Of a DNA stretch of 29,229 bases, positions 1 through 5,956 are shown one piece after another. The notes beneath the pieces were generated by a model that was not told where the DNA came from, did not search any database, and was given only the letters and a program-made list of their open reading frames with translations. The stretch covers positions 1-29,229 of the forward strand of contig DASRXL010000172.1 of NCBI GenBank assembly GCA_035654175.1, read 5' to 3'. Source of the DNA: PNC22 sp035654175. GTDB lineage: Bacteria > Planctomycetota > Phycisphaerae > Phycisphaerales > UBA1924. Within the stretch, counting starts at the first letter, position 1; the number at the start of each line of letters is the position of its first letter. The position numbers and the translations under genes were made by a program.

Positions 1-310
1 CACCCGCCAGACCGCCATCCAGTTCCCCACCGAGAAGCTCGTGTTCCTCGAGGAGTCCGACCCTCGGGGCGTGAACATGGGCTCCTGGATCATGCACATC
101 GACATCGAGCAGTGGGTCGATCCGTTGACCGTCTGGCACAAGGACGCGAGCACGCTCGGCTACGCCGACGGGCACGCGGAAGTGCACAAGTGGGCGAGCC
201 GCCAGACGATCGACATGACCGCCAATCAGCAGTTCGACACGCCGTGCCCCGGCAACCCGGATTGGGCCTACCTCGCGGGCGCCTGGATGAACACCAAGCG
301 GGGCGAATGA
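1..310 (+). CDS. Prepilin-type H-X9-DG domain protein, C-terminal part
   Basis: This is the 3' end of a gene that begins before the window; frame 2 is open from base 2 to the TGA at 308-310. The visible 102 residues contain H-X9-DG exactly: His in WHKDASTL, nine residues, then Asp-Gly in YADGHAEVH. That motif defines the C-terminal region of the DUF1559/prepilin-type processing-associated proteins that are abundant in planctomycetes. Members usually carry an N-terminal type IV pilin-like methylation helix, which would lie outside the window. Their role is thought to be in exported pseudopilin-like structures, but it is not well established. The stop lies one base from the stop of the convergent PAC2 gene. 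The family call is firm; the function is not. Confidence 0.82.
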   Translation, partial: TRQTAIQFPTEKLVFLEESDPRGVNMGSWIMHIDIEQWVDPLTVWHKDASTLGYADGHAEVHKWASRQTIDMTANQQFDTPCPGNPDWAYLAGAWMNTKRGE

Positions 311-311
311 T

Positions 312-1295
312 TCACTCCGCGCGCCGGAAGAGGTCCAGGAAGCGGTCCTCGTACTCGGAGAAGACCCCGAGCCGGTCGAGCTCGCTCTTGAGCTCGAAGG
401 CGAGCTGCCGGTTCGCCTCGGCCTCCTTGAAGAGCTGCTCGATGCGCGCCCGGGCGCCGGGCGTGAGCCGGCTCGTCCGGCCGGTGTCGCGCCCCGCGGG
501 GCCGGCGCTCTGGCGGGGCTCTTCGGGCTCTTCGAGTGACTCGGAGTAGTCCTGCTCGTCGTCGCCGCTGTCCTCGCCGTGCGCCTTCTGGAGCTTCTCG
601 AGCATGCGCACGAGCGCCCGCTCGCCGACCTCGGCGTGGTGGTCGAGCTCGGCGAACTCGAGCTCGATCTCGGCCAGGTCGCAGAACACCCCGAGCACGG
701 AGCGCGCGGCCTTGTAGTTCGGCACGTTCATCGCGTAAAAGGGGATCTCCGCGAGCAGGCAGGCGCCGTCGATCTCGCGCTCGGCGGCGGCGCCCAGCAT
801 GAGGCCGTTCAGCCCCCCGATCTGGCCGTCGCTGGTCGGATTCACGCCGTGCGCCGCGAAGTCGCCGAGCAGGTTCTTCGTGGTCACCGCCGCGGTGACG
901 CGCGAGGGCTCGGTGGGGTGCACCTGGGAGGCGAGGGAGGCGAAGGTGATGACTCGCTCCACGTTCTGGTCGCGGAGGCGGTCGAGCAGCCCATGTACGA
1001 ACGCGTAGCCCTGGCGCGACGGCTGCGCCTCGCCCAGGAAGAGGATGACGGGGCGGCCCGGGTAGTCCGCGGGCGTGCGGAAGAGGAGCCCGCGCGGCAG
1101 GTGCGGACGCTCGACCACGCCGGAGCTGACGTCGATGTGGTTGAGGTCGAACGTGTCGATGAGCGGGATGGCGCCGGCCGGCTCCATGCCGAGTTTCCGG
1201 GCCAGATAGCCGGCCGCGATGACCGCCACGTTGCCCATGCCGGGCCACGCGGCGAGGAGATACGGACGGCGGGGTGTGTTGGTGGGTTCTGACAT
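312..1295 (-). CDS. PAC2 family protein (proteasome assembly chaperone-like fold)
   Basis: The 327-residue product has the PAC2 pattern: N-terminal LLAAWPGMGNVAVIAAGYL, then ILFLGEAQPS, a VTTKNLL segment, GGLNGLMLGAA and EIPFYAMNVPNYKAARSVL. PAC2 proteins are related to eukaryotic proteasome assembly chaperones; in bacteria without a proteasome their role is unknown. Residues about 235-258 are a highly acidic linker, and residues about 280-327 look helical and charged, possibly a coiled coil, beyond the core fold. The start is the ATG at 1295 (protein begins MSEP). The frame is open further upstream, but that extension is Pro/Arg-rich and resembles non-coding GC-rich sequence. No clear Shine-Dalgarno sequence precedes the ATG. 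There is a 314-base gap to the next upstream gene, so it is probably transcribed on its own. Confidence 0.82.
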   Translation of the reverse strand: MSEPTNTPRRPYLLAAWPGMGNVAVIAAGYLARKLGMEPAGAIPLIDTFDLNHIDVSSGVVERPHLPRGLLFRTPADYPGRPVILFLGEAQPSRQGYAFVHGLLDRLRDQNVERVITFASLASQVHPTEPSRVTAAVTTKNLLGDFAAHGVNPTSDGQIGGLNGLMLGAAAEREIDGACLLAEIPFYAMNVPNYKAARSVLGVFCDLAEIELEFAELDHHAEVGERALVRMLEKLQKAHGEDSGDDEQDYSESLEEPEEPRQSAGPAGRDTGRTSRLTPGARARIEQLFKEAEANRQLAFELKSELDRLGVFSEYEDRFLDLFRRAE

Positions 1296-1609
1296 GATGG
1301 CGTGGGTGGTGCGAGCCGCGTGCCAGCGGTGCGGCGGGATGGTCGGACCGGGTGGCAGGGTCCCTGGCGGGCGGGCGGAGAGGCGCTGCCGCATTGGCAG
1401 GCCGGAGACTGTGCGAGGCCTCTGCGGGGCTGGGCGAGGAAGGAAACGGGGGGACGCCGGCCTCAATGCAGAGACGCCCGTTCCGGTGCAGGCTCACCCG
1501 GTTCGATCCCCGCTCTACATCCCTTCGCCCGAAGCTTCGCTCAGACGTCGGCGCCTTGGGCGAACCACGCGATCGTCGACGCCGGTACCCTGACCTTCGA
1601 GGACGCAGG
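1296..1609. other. Intergenic region with no recognised gene
   Basis: This 314-base gap separates two minus-strand genes. I find no convincing ORF or RNA gene. A T-loop-like string (GGTTCGATCCCC near 1499-1510) occurs, but the flanking bases cannot form a tRNA T-stem. Complementary CTCTGC/GCAGAG segments near 1420 and 1470 could pair weakly. The right edge holds the hairpin listed separately at 1589-1614. The leader and promoter of the PAC2 gene are expected here, but no good -35/-10 pair stands out. Confidence 0.5.
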
Positions 1610-1614
1610 TCAGG
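1589..1614 (-). terminator. Hairpin overlapping the stop codon of the saccharopine dehydrogenase-like gene
   Basis: CCTGACCT (1589-1596) and AGGTCAGG (1607-1614) form a perfect 8-base-pair stem around a 10-base loop. The right arm contains the TGA stop of the upstream minus-strand gene (1610-1612). No T-tract follows on the minus strand, so it may act as an mRNA 3' end stabiliser or a weak terminator instead of a classical intrinsic terminator. Confidence 0.4.
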
Positions 1615-2785
1615 CGTCGATGGGCGCGACGTGGTGGCGGTATTCGACGCCGCGCTTGTGGTGCTCGGCGAGCACGGCGTCCACGAGGGGCTTGTCTGGG
1701 CCGAGGAGTTCGGGGGGGACGACGCCGGGTTTCGTGAGTGTTCCGGCGGCGAGGAGGCGGGCGAGAATGGCGCAGGGGAAGGCCGTGGTGCGGGACATGC
1801 TGGTGGCCCGCGTCTCCCGGTCGTAGAACTCGAGCAGGTCCCAGGTGTGGCGGACGCGCTTGGCGCTCTTGACGCCATCGACGATGATGCGCATGACGGT
1901 GAGGTCCTCCTCGGCGGGGCCATACGTCCACTTCGGGAACATCAGCGAGCTGATGACGTCGAGGGGGCGGACGCGGACGGCGCCGGCGCGCGGGTCGTCG
2001 GGGTTCGGCACGTCGATCGGCTCGCGGGAGAAGAGGCCGGTCTCGCGGAAGATGCGCATGAGCTCGATGTGGCCGGGGTACCGGAGGGTCTTCTCCTTCA
2101 TCGACGGGATCTTCATCGTGGAGGCGAGGGATCGGAGGCCGTCGGTGTTGAAGGCTTCGAGGGTGCCCACGCCGTCGAATTCGAGCAGCTCGGGCTCGGA
2201 GAGAGCGGGGCGGGTGACAATCTCCCCGCGCTCGACGATCCGGGCGGGGCGGGTGTATTCCTCGACGACGTCGGAGGGCGAGAAGCCGGCCTTGTACTGG
2301 AAGGGCCAGCGGCGCTCGCGGGGCAGGCCGCCGACGTAGATCTCGATGCTGTCGGCGCGGTCGAGCTCGGCGGCGGCGCGGGCGGCGAGGAGGTTGCTCA
2401 TGCCGGGGGCGACGCCGCAATCGACGACGGCGGTGACGCCGCGCTCCTTGGCGAGTTCGTCGAGGTCGATGGCGTCCTCGGGCATGAAGGAGATGTCGCT
2501 GTAGTTCTTCCCGGCCTCGATGACAACGCGGAGGGTTTGGAAGCCGATGGCGCTGGCGAGGGCGCCGACGACAACGTCGTAGGGGGCGATGGTCTTCCTG
2601 AGGACGGCGGCGTCGGCGAGGTCGGCGCGGACGGTGGTGAGCCGGCCGCGGGCGCGGGCGTTGGCGCGTTCGAGGGCGTCCGGGCGCGAGTCGGCGATGG
2701 TGACCGAGTAGTCGGGGTCGGCGGCGAGATCGGCGGCTATGACCGAGCCGACGAGGCCGGCTCCGAGGACGATTGCGGTGGGCAA
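1610..2785 (-). CDS. Saccharopine dehydrogenase-like NAD(P)-binding oxidoreductase
   Basis: The 391-residue product opens with a Rossmann dinucleotide-binding motif (VLGAGLVGSVIAADLA). Next come the IADSRPDALERA segment and the DVVVGALAS, AGKNYSDISFM and VVDCGVAPGMSNLL blocks typical of the LYS9-type saccharopine dehydrogenase / lysine-ketoglutarate reductase superfamily. The size fits. The true substrate may be saccharopine or another amino-acid adduct; carboxynorspermidine dehydrogenase relatives share the fold. The start is a TTG at 2785, chosen because AGGAGAT lies nine bases upstream and an ATG further upstream runs straight into TAG. A KamA-like gene elsewhere in the window is not linked to it. 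Upstream lies a repeat-rich leader at 2805-2922. Confidence 0.8.
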   Translation of the reverse strand: MPTAIVLGAGLVGSVIAADLAADPDYSVTIADSRPDALERANARARGRLTTVRADLADAAVLRKTIAPYDVVVGALASAIGFQTLRVVIEAGKNYSDISFMPEDAIDLDELAKERGVTAVVDCGVAPGMSNLLAARAAAELDRADSIEIYVGGLPRERRWPFQYKAGFSPSDVVEEYTRPARIVERGEIVTRPALSEPELLEFDGVGTLEAFNTDGLRSLASTMKIPSMKEKTLRYPGHIELMRIFRETGLFSREPIDVPNPDDPRAGAVRVRPLDVISSLMFPKWTYGPAEEDLTVMRIIVDGVKSAKRVRHTWDLLEFYDRETRATSMSRTTAFPCAILARLLAAGTLTKPGVVPPELLGPDKPLVDAVLAEHHKRGVEYRHHVAPIDA

Positions 2786-2845
2786 GGGATGGATCTCCTA
2801 CATCGCAAATGGCACATGGGCGGAGAGCAAATCCGGGGCAGGATC

Positions 2846-2922
2846 AAAGCAGCACGTGGCAAAGCAGCACGTGGCAAAGCAGCACATTGGCGGAGCAGCA
2901 AATAGGGAAAGCAGCAAGTGGC
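2846..2922. repeat. 15-base tandem repeat tract with degenerate copies
   Basis: The unit AAAGCAGCACGTGGC occurs exactly at 2846-2860 and 2861-2875. It is followed by a decayed copy at 2876-2890 (AAAGCAGCACATTGG), a more divergent GGAGCAGCAAAT segment, and a near-perfect copy at 2908-2922 (AAAGCAGCAAGTGGC). A related string, GCAAATGGCACATGGGCGGA, lies at 2805-2824. An inverted copy, ACTTGCTGCT, lies at 2981-2990. The tract fills the leader between the saccharopine dehydrogenase-like gene and the amidohydrolase upstream of it. No function is evident. Confidence 0.85.
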
Positions 2923-2923
2923 A

Positions 2924-2940
2924 AATCCGAACCACGGATT
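2924..2940. other. Short perfect hairpin in the amidohydrolase to saccharopine dehydrogenase spacer
   Basis: AATCCG (2924-2929) pairs with CGGATT (2935-2940) around a five-base loop. It lies between the direct repeats and their inverted copy (2981-2990), nested inside the larger AGCAGCAAGT / ACTTGCTGCT inverted repeat. No T-tract follows on the minus strand, so an intrinsic terminator is not supported. Confidence 0.45.
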
Positions 2941-3000
2941 CGGGGTATTGCTTGCCTGATTCGGGTGCCTCCTCTATGCGACTTGCTGCTCTGCCATTCG

Positions 3001-4695
3001 CTATTTCGCCTCGTACACGAGCTCGCCGAAGCTGTAGGTCTTGAGGACGCGGGTTTGCGGGATCTCGGCGGCGTCGCAGGTCATGATGTCGCGATCGAGG
3101 ACGATGAAATCGGCGAGCTTGCCGCCCTCGAGGGTGCCGATGCGCTCGTCCCAGAACGCCGCGTACGCCGCGCCGAGGGTGAAGGCGCGGACCGCCTCCT
3201 CGCGCGTGAGCCGCTCGTCGGGGTGAAAGCCGCCCTGGGGCTGGCCGTCGCCGTTCTGGCGGGTGATCGCGGCGTAGATGCCGAGGAAGGGGTTGTGGCT
3301 CTCGACGGGGAAGTCCGAGCCGAAGGCGAGCGTTGCCCCGCTCTTGAGGAGCGACGCCCAGGCGTACGCGCCCTCGGCCCGCTCCGGGCCGACACGGGCG
3401 TCCACCCAGCGCATGTCGCTGGTGCAGTGCGTCGGCTGCATGGAGGCGATGACGCCGAGCTCGGCGAAGCGCGGGAGATCCTCGCGGTCGAGGAGCTGCG
3501 CGTGCTCGATGCGGAAGCGGGGCTCGGGCGAGCCCTCGGGCCGGTCGGCGGAGGCGAGGGCTCGCTCGTAGGCGTCGAGCACCTCCCGGTTGGCCCGGTC
3601 GCCGATGGCGTGGGTGCAGAGCTGGTAGTTATGCGCGAGCGCGTGGCGCGCAAGCTCCTCGAGGGCGTCGGGCTGCGTCACCGCCAGGCCGGTGTATGGC
3701 CGACCGTCGGGGCCGGCGGAGCGGTCGGCGTAGGGCTCGAGAAGCCAGGCGCCGCGCGAGCCCATGGCCCCGTCCATGTACGCCTTCGCGGAGTAGACGC
3801 TGAGCTTGAACGTGTCGATCGGCGCGCGGAACTCGAAGAAGTTCGGAGCGTCCGGCGCGTGGAGCATCGCGTAGACGCGGATCTTCAGCTTGCCCTGGCT
3901 CTCAAGGCCGGCGTAGACGTCGACCTCGGCGGGAGAGACCCCGGCGTCGTGGACGCCGGTGAGCCCGGCGGCGAGGCACATCTCCTGGGCCTTGAGGATG
4001 CACTCCTCGGCGGAGCCCGCGAGCCCCTCCGGGACGACCCGCGCGATGAGCGACTCGGCGTTGTCGATGAAGAGGCCGGTCGGAGCGCCGCGCTCGTCGC
4101 GCAGGATCTCCCCGCCCTCCGGGCTCTCTGTCGCCCTGGTCACGCCGGCGAGCTCCATCGCCTTGGCGTTCGCCAGACCGGCATGACCGTCCACGCGCGC
4201 GATCCAGACGGGGTGGTCCGGGGCCGCGCGGGAGAGTGCGTCGTGGTGGGGGAGGCGCTTGTCTGCCCAGGACTCGTTGTCCCAACCCCGGCCGACGATC
4301 CAGGTCCCGGCGGGCACGTGGCTCGCGCGATCACGGACGATGTCCACGACGTCCTCGTAGCTCGCCGCCGCGCGCAGGTCGAGCATGCCCAGCCCGATCG
4401 CTCCCAGGCTGATCATGTGCCCGTGCGCGTCGATCAGCCCGGGGATCACCGTCCTGCCCCCGAGGTCGAACTTTCGGATCACCCGGATCCCCTGCTCCTG
4501 CATCTCTCGGCGCACGTCGGCGGCGGAGCCGATGCCGATGATCATGCCGCCATCGACGAGCATCGCCTCGGCTCGCGGCAGGTCCGGGTCCATCGTGTAG
4601 ATGTTGCCGTTGCTGTAGACGTCGACCTGCGCGTGGGCGGCGATTGCGGCGAGCGCGGTCGCGGCGGCCGCCAGGAGCCGGGTGCATGCGTTCAT
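3001..4695 (-). CDS. Exported YtcJ-like amidohydrolase (Amidohydro_3 family)
   Basis: The 564-residue protein begins with a signal peptide (MNACTRLLAAAATALAAIAAHAQ), so it is predicted to be exported. The mature part has the metal-dependent amidohydrolase layout: VIPGLIDAHGHMISLG with the HxH metal pair near residues 86-90, then VGRGWDNESW, VDGHAGLANAKAM, HAIGDRANREVLDAYE, RIEHAQLL and a final GSDFPVESHNPF carrying the catalytic Asp. This is the YtcJ/exoenzyme-regulatory (Amidohydro_3) branch, whose substrates are mostly unknown. ATG at 4695 is preferred over an in-frame GTG at 4719 because it puts the signal peptide at the N-terminus. The gene begins 24 bases after the mtfA-like gene, so the two may be co-transcribed. 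No Shine-Dalgarno is visible. Confidence 0.86.
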   Translation of the reverse strand: MNACTRLLAAAATALAAIAAHAQVDVYSNGNIYTMDPDLPRAEAMLVDGGMIIGIGSAADVRREMQEQGIRVIRKFDLGGRTVIPGLIDAHGHMISLGAIGLGMLDLRAAASYEDVVDIVRDRASHVPAGTWIVGRGWDNESWADKRLPHHDALSRAAPDHPVWIARVDGHAGLANAKAMELAGVTRATESPEGGEILRDERGAPTGLFIDNAESLIARVVPEGLAGSAEECILKAQEMCLAAGLTGVHDAGVSPAEVDVYAGLESQGKLKIRVYAMLHAPDAPNFFEFRAPIDTFKLSVYSAKAYMDGAMGSRGAWLLEPYADRSAGPDGRPYTGLAVTQPDALEELARHALAHNYQLCTHAIGDRANREVLDAYERALASADRPEGSPEPRFRIEHAQLLDREDLPRFAELGVIASMQPTHCTSDMRWVDARVGPERAEGAYAWASLLKSGATLAFGSDFPVESHNPFLGIYAAITRQNGDGQPQGGFHPDERLTREEAVRAFTLGAAYAAFWDERIGTLEGGKLADFIVLDRDIMTCDAAEIPQTRVLKTYSFGELVYEAK

Positions 4696-4719
4696 GGGCG
4701 TAGGGTATCGCGGATCCAC

Positions 4720-5517
4720 CTACGGGCGGGGCTCCGGCTCGCCCCCCGCCGGGTCTTGCCGGTAGAAGTCCGCGAGCTGCCGGTACAGCTCGGGGTGGCG
4801 GGCCCGCAGGGCGTGCGGGCGCTCGAAGAAGGCCTCGGTCGTCACGGCGAAGAACTCGGCGGGGCTGGTGGCGCCGTAGGGGTCGAGCACCCCGGGGCTC
4901 TGGAGCTGGATGTCGCGGATCAGGCGGTGGTACTCGGCGCCGAGGACGCGCGCCCACGCGGCGTACCTCGAGCGGTCCGCGAGGAGCGGCGCGCCGTCCA
5001 CGCCGCCGGCCTCGGCGTCGAGCGCGTGCGCGAACTCGTGGAGCACCACGTTCCGCCCGTCGTGCATGTCGCGGGCGCCGGCGACCACGCTGTCCCACGC
5101 GAGCACGATCGGGCCGGCGGCGAGGGGGCTCGTGACGCCGACGGCCATCTCGCCGAGGCGGGCGCCGCCGCCCTCGGACACGACGCCCCCGGGGCCGACG
5201 CGCCGGCCCTGCGCGATGTAGGCGCTCGGATAGACCAGGATTGTCGAGACCGTCGGGTAATAGCGGGCTTCTCGGCCGAGCAGCAGCAGGCACGCCTGGG
5301 CGGCGATGAGGACGCGCATCTCGTCCGTGATCTCGAGCCCCGCGCAGCCCTCGAAAGCTTTCTCGGCCAGGAACACCCGGATGTGGCGCTGCAGCTCGTC
5401 GCGCTGCGCGGGCAGGAGCCGCGCCCAATACGGGAAGCGGCCTTCGAGGATGGCGAGCCACGCCGCGGGGAACGGGCGGCGGGCGGCACGCTGTCGTCGC
5501 CGGCGGCGGAAGAGCAT
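4720..5517 (-). CDS. mtfA: MtfA-like M90 family zinc metallopeptidase
   Basis: The product is 265 residues, the usual MtfA length. It has the metallopeptidase motif HEFAHALD (H160, E161, H164) and a likely third zinc ligand in SPAEFFAVTTEAFFE (E221); the spacing matches the family. Flanking blocks YYPTVSTILVYPSAY and GPIVLAWDSVVAGARD are also typical. In enterobacteria MtfA binds the repressor Mlc and so affects glucose phosphotransferase expression, and it has aminopeptidase activity. Whether an Mlc partner exists here is unknown, so the peptidase role is safer than the regulatory one. The start is ATG at 5517, followed by an Arg-rich N-terminus without a signal peptide, so it is probably cytoplasmic. 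The exported amidohydrolase follows closely. Confidence 0.87.
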   Translation of the reverse strand: MLFRRRRRQRAARRPFPAAWLAILEGRFPYWARLLPAQRDELQRHIRVFLAEKAFEGCAGLEITDEMRVLIAAQACLLLLGREARYYPTVSTILVYPSAYIAQGRRVGPGGVVSEGGGARLGEMAVGVTSPLAAGPIVLAWDSVVAGARDMHDGRNVVLHEFAHALDAEAGGVDGAPLLADRSRYAAWARVLGAEYHRLIRDIQLQSPGVLDPYGATSPAEFFAVTTEAFFERPHALRARHPELYRQLADFYRQDPAGGEPEPRP

Positions 5518-5570
5518 CGAGGCGGAGCGTAGGAGCGCGAACCTCGGGCGAGAGGATGCTCGCGCGCAGG

Positions 5571-5584
5571 GGCCACGCGTGGCC
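5571..5584. repeat. 14-base perfect palindrome
   Basis: GGCCACGCGTGGCC is a perfect palindrome in the short spacer between the tRNA gene and the mtfA-like gene, about 55 bases upstream of the latter's start. It could be an operator or a chance GC-rich palindrome; nothing else supports either reading. Confidence 0.35.
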
Positions 5585-5667
5585 AGCTTCGGCGACGCGA
5601 GCGGCCCCCGTCGATCCAGTGAGCCTCGAAGCCCGGCGGCGCGCGGCGTGTCAGCACCGGACTGGAA

Positions 5668-5740
5668 TGGCCCCGCCGGGACTCGAACCCGGGACCGAGC
5701 GATTATGAGTCGCCTGCTCTAACCGCTGAGCTACAGGGCC
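5668..5740 (-). tRNA. tRNA with CAU anticodon, best read as tRNA-Ile2 (lysidine type)
   Basis: A full 73-base cloverleaf can be folded on the minus strand. It has acceptor GGCCCTG / CGGGGCC, a D-arm with AGCTCAGCGGTTAGAGC, an anticodon arm GCGA-CTCATAA-TCGC with anticodon CAT at 5707-5705, and a T-arm CCGGG-TTCGAGT-CCCGG, with discriminator A at 5668. The 5' half (TAGCTCAG, GGTTAGAGCAGGCGACTCATAATCGCT) closely matches E. coli tRNA-Ile2, whose CAU wobble C is changed to lysidine by TilS to read AUA. I therefore prefer Ile2 over Met. The 3' CCA is not encoded; TTCC follows, so CCA must be added after transcription. Confidence 0.93.
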
Positions 5741-5832
5741 GCGAGCAGGGATCGTATCGCGGGCGCGCCGGAGTCGCCGTGGGCAGAGTCGGCACACGCG
5801 ACGGGGTGGTGGCGCGGGCGGGAGATCGCTCG

Positions 5833-5877
5833 GAGGAAAGAAGGAGCCGACGCAAGCTGTTGGCTCGCGTCGGCTCC
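5833..5877 (-). terminator. Intrinsic terminator of the DUF1579-like gene
   Basis: GGAGCCGACGC (5843-5853) and GCGTCGGCTCC (5867-5877) form a perfect 11-base-pair stem with a 13-base loop. On the minus strand the stem is followed by TTCTTTCC, a U-rich tail. It lies about 80 bases after the stop of the upstream gene, so it is its likely Rho-independent terminator. Confidence 0.85.
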
Positions 5878-5956
5878 GGACAGACGGGGCTACTGGGAGC
5901 TGCCCCGGGGGAGAGATGTCGCAGGGAGGGTGTGCCCACCCTGTGCGTGCCGCGTG

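Noticed and set aside
1495..1515. Possible tRNA or tmRNA 3' end (GGTTCGATCCCC)
   Set aside because: The flanking bases do not form a T-stem or acceptor stem, and no D or anticodon arm can be found upstream.
2846..2922. Possible CRISPR array
   Set aside because: The units are only 15 bases, directly abutting and decayed, with no unique spacers and no cas genes nearby.
5668..5740. Reading the CAU tRNA as elongator or initiator tRNA-Met
   Set aside because: The D-arm and anticodon-arm sequence closely match E. coli tRNA-Ile2, and the G-C first pair and lack of three G-C pairs in the anticodon stem argue against initiator tRNA. Met elongator cannot be fully excluded without a search against tRNA models.
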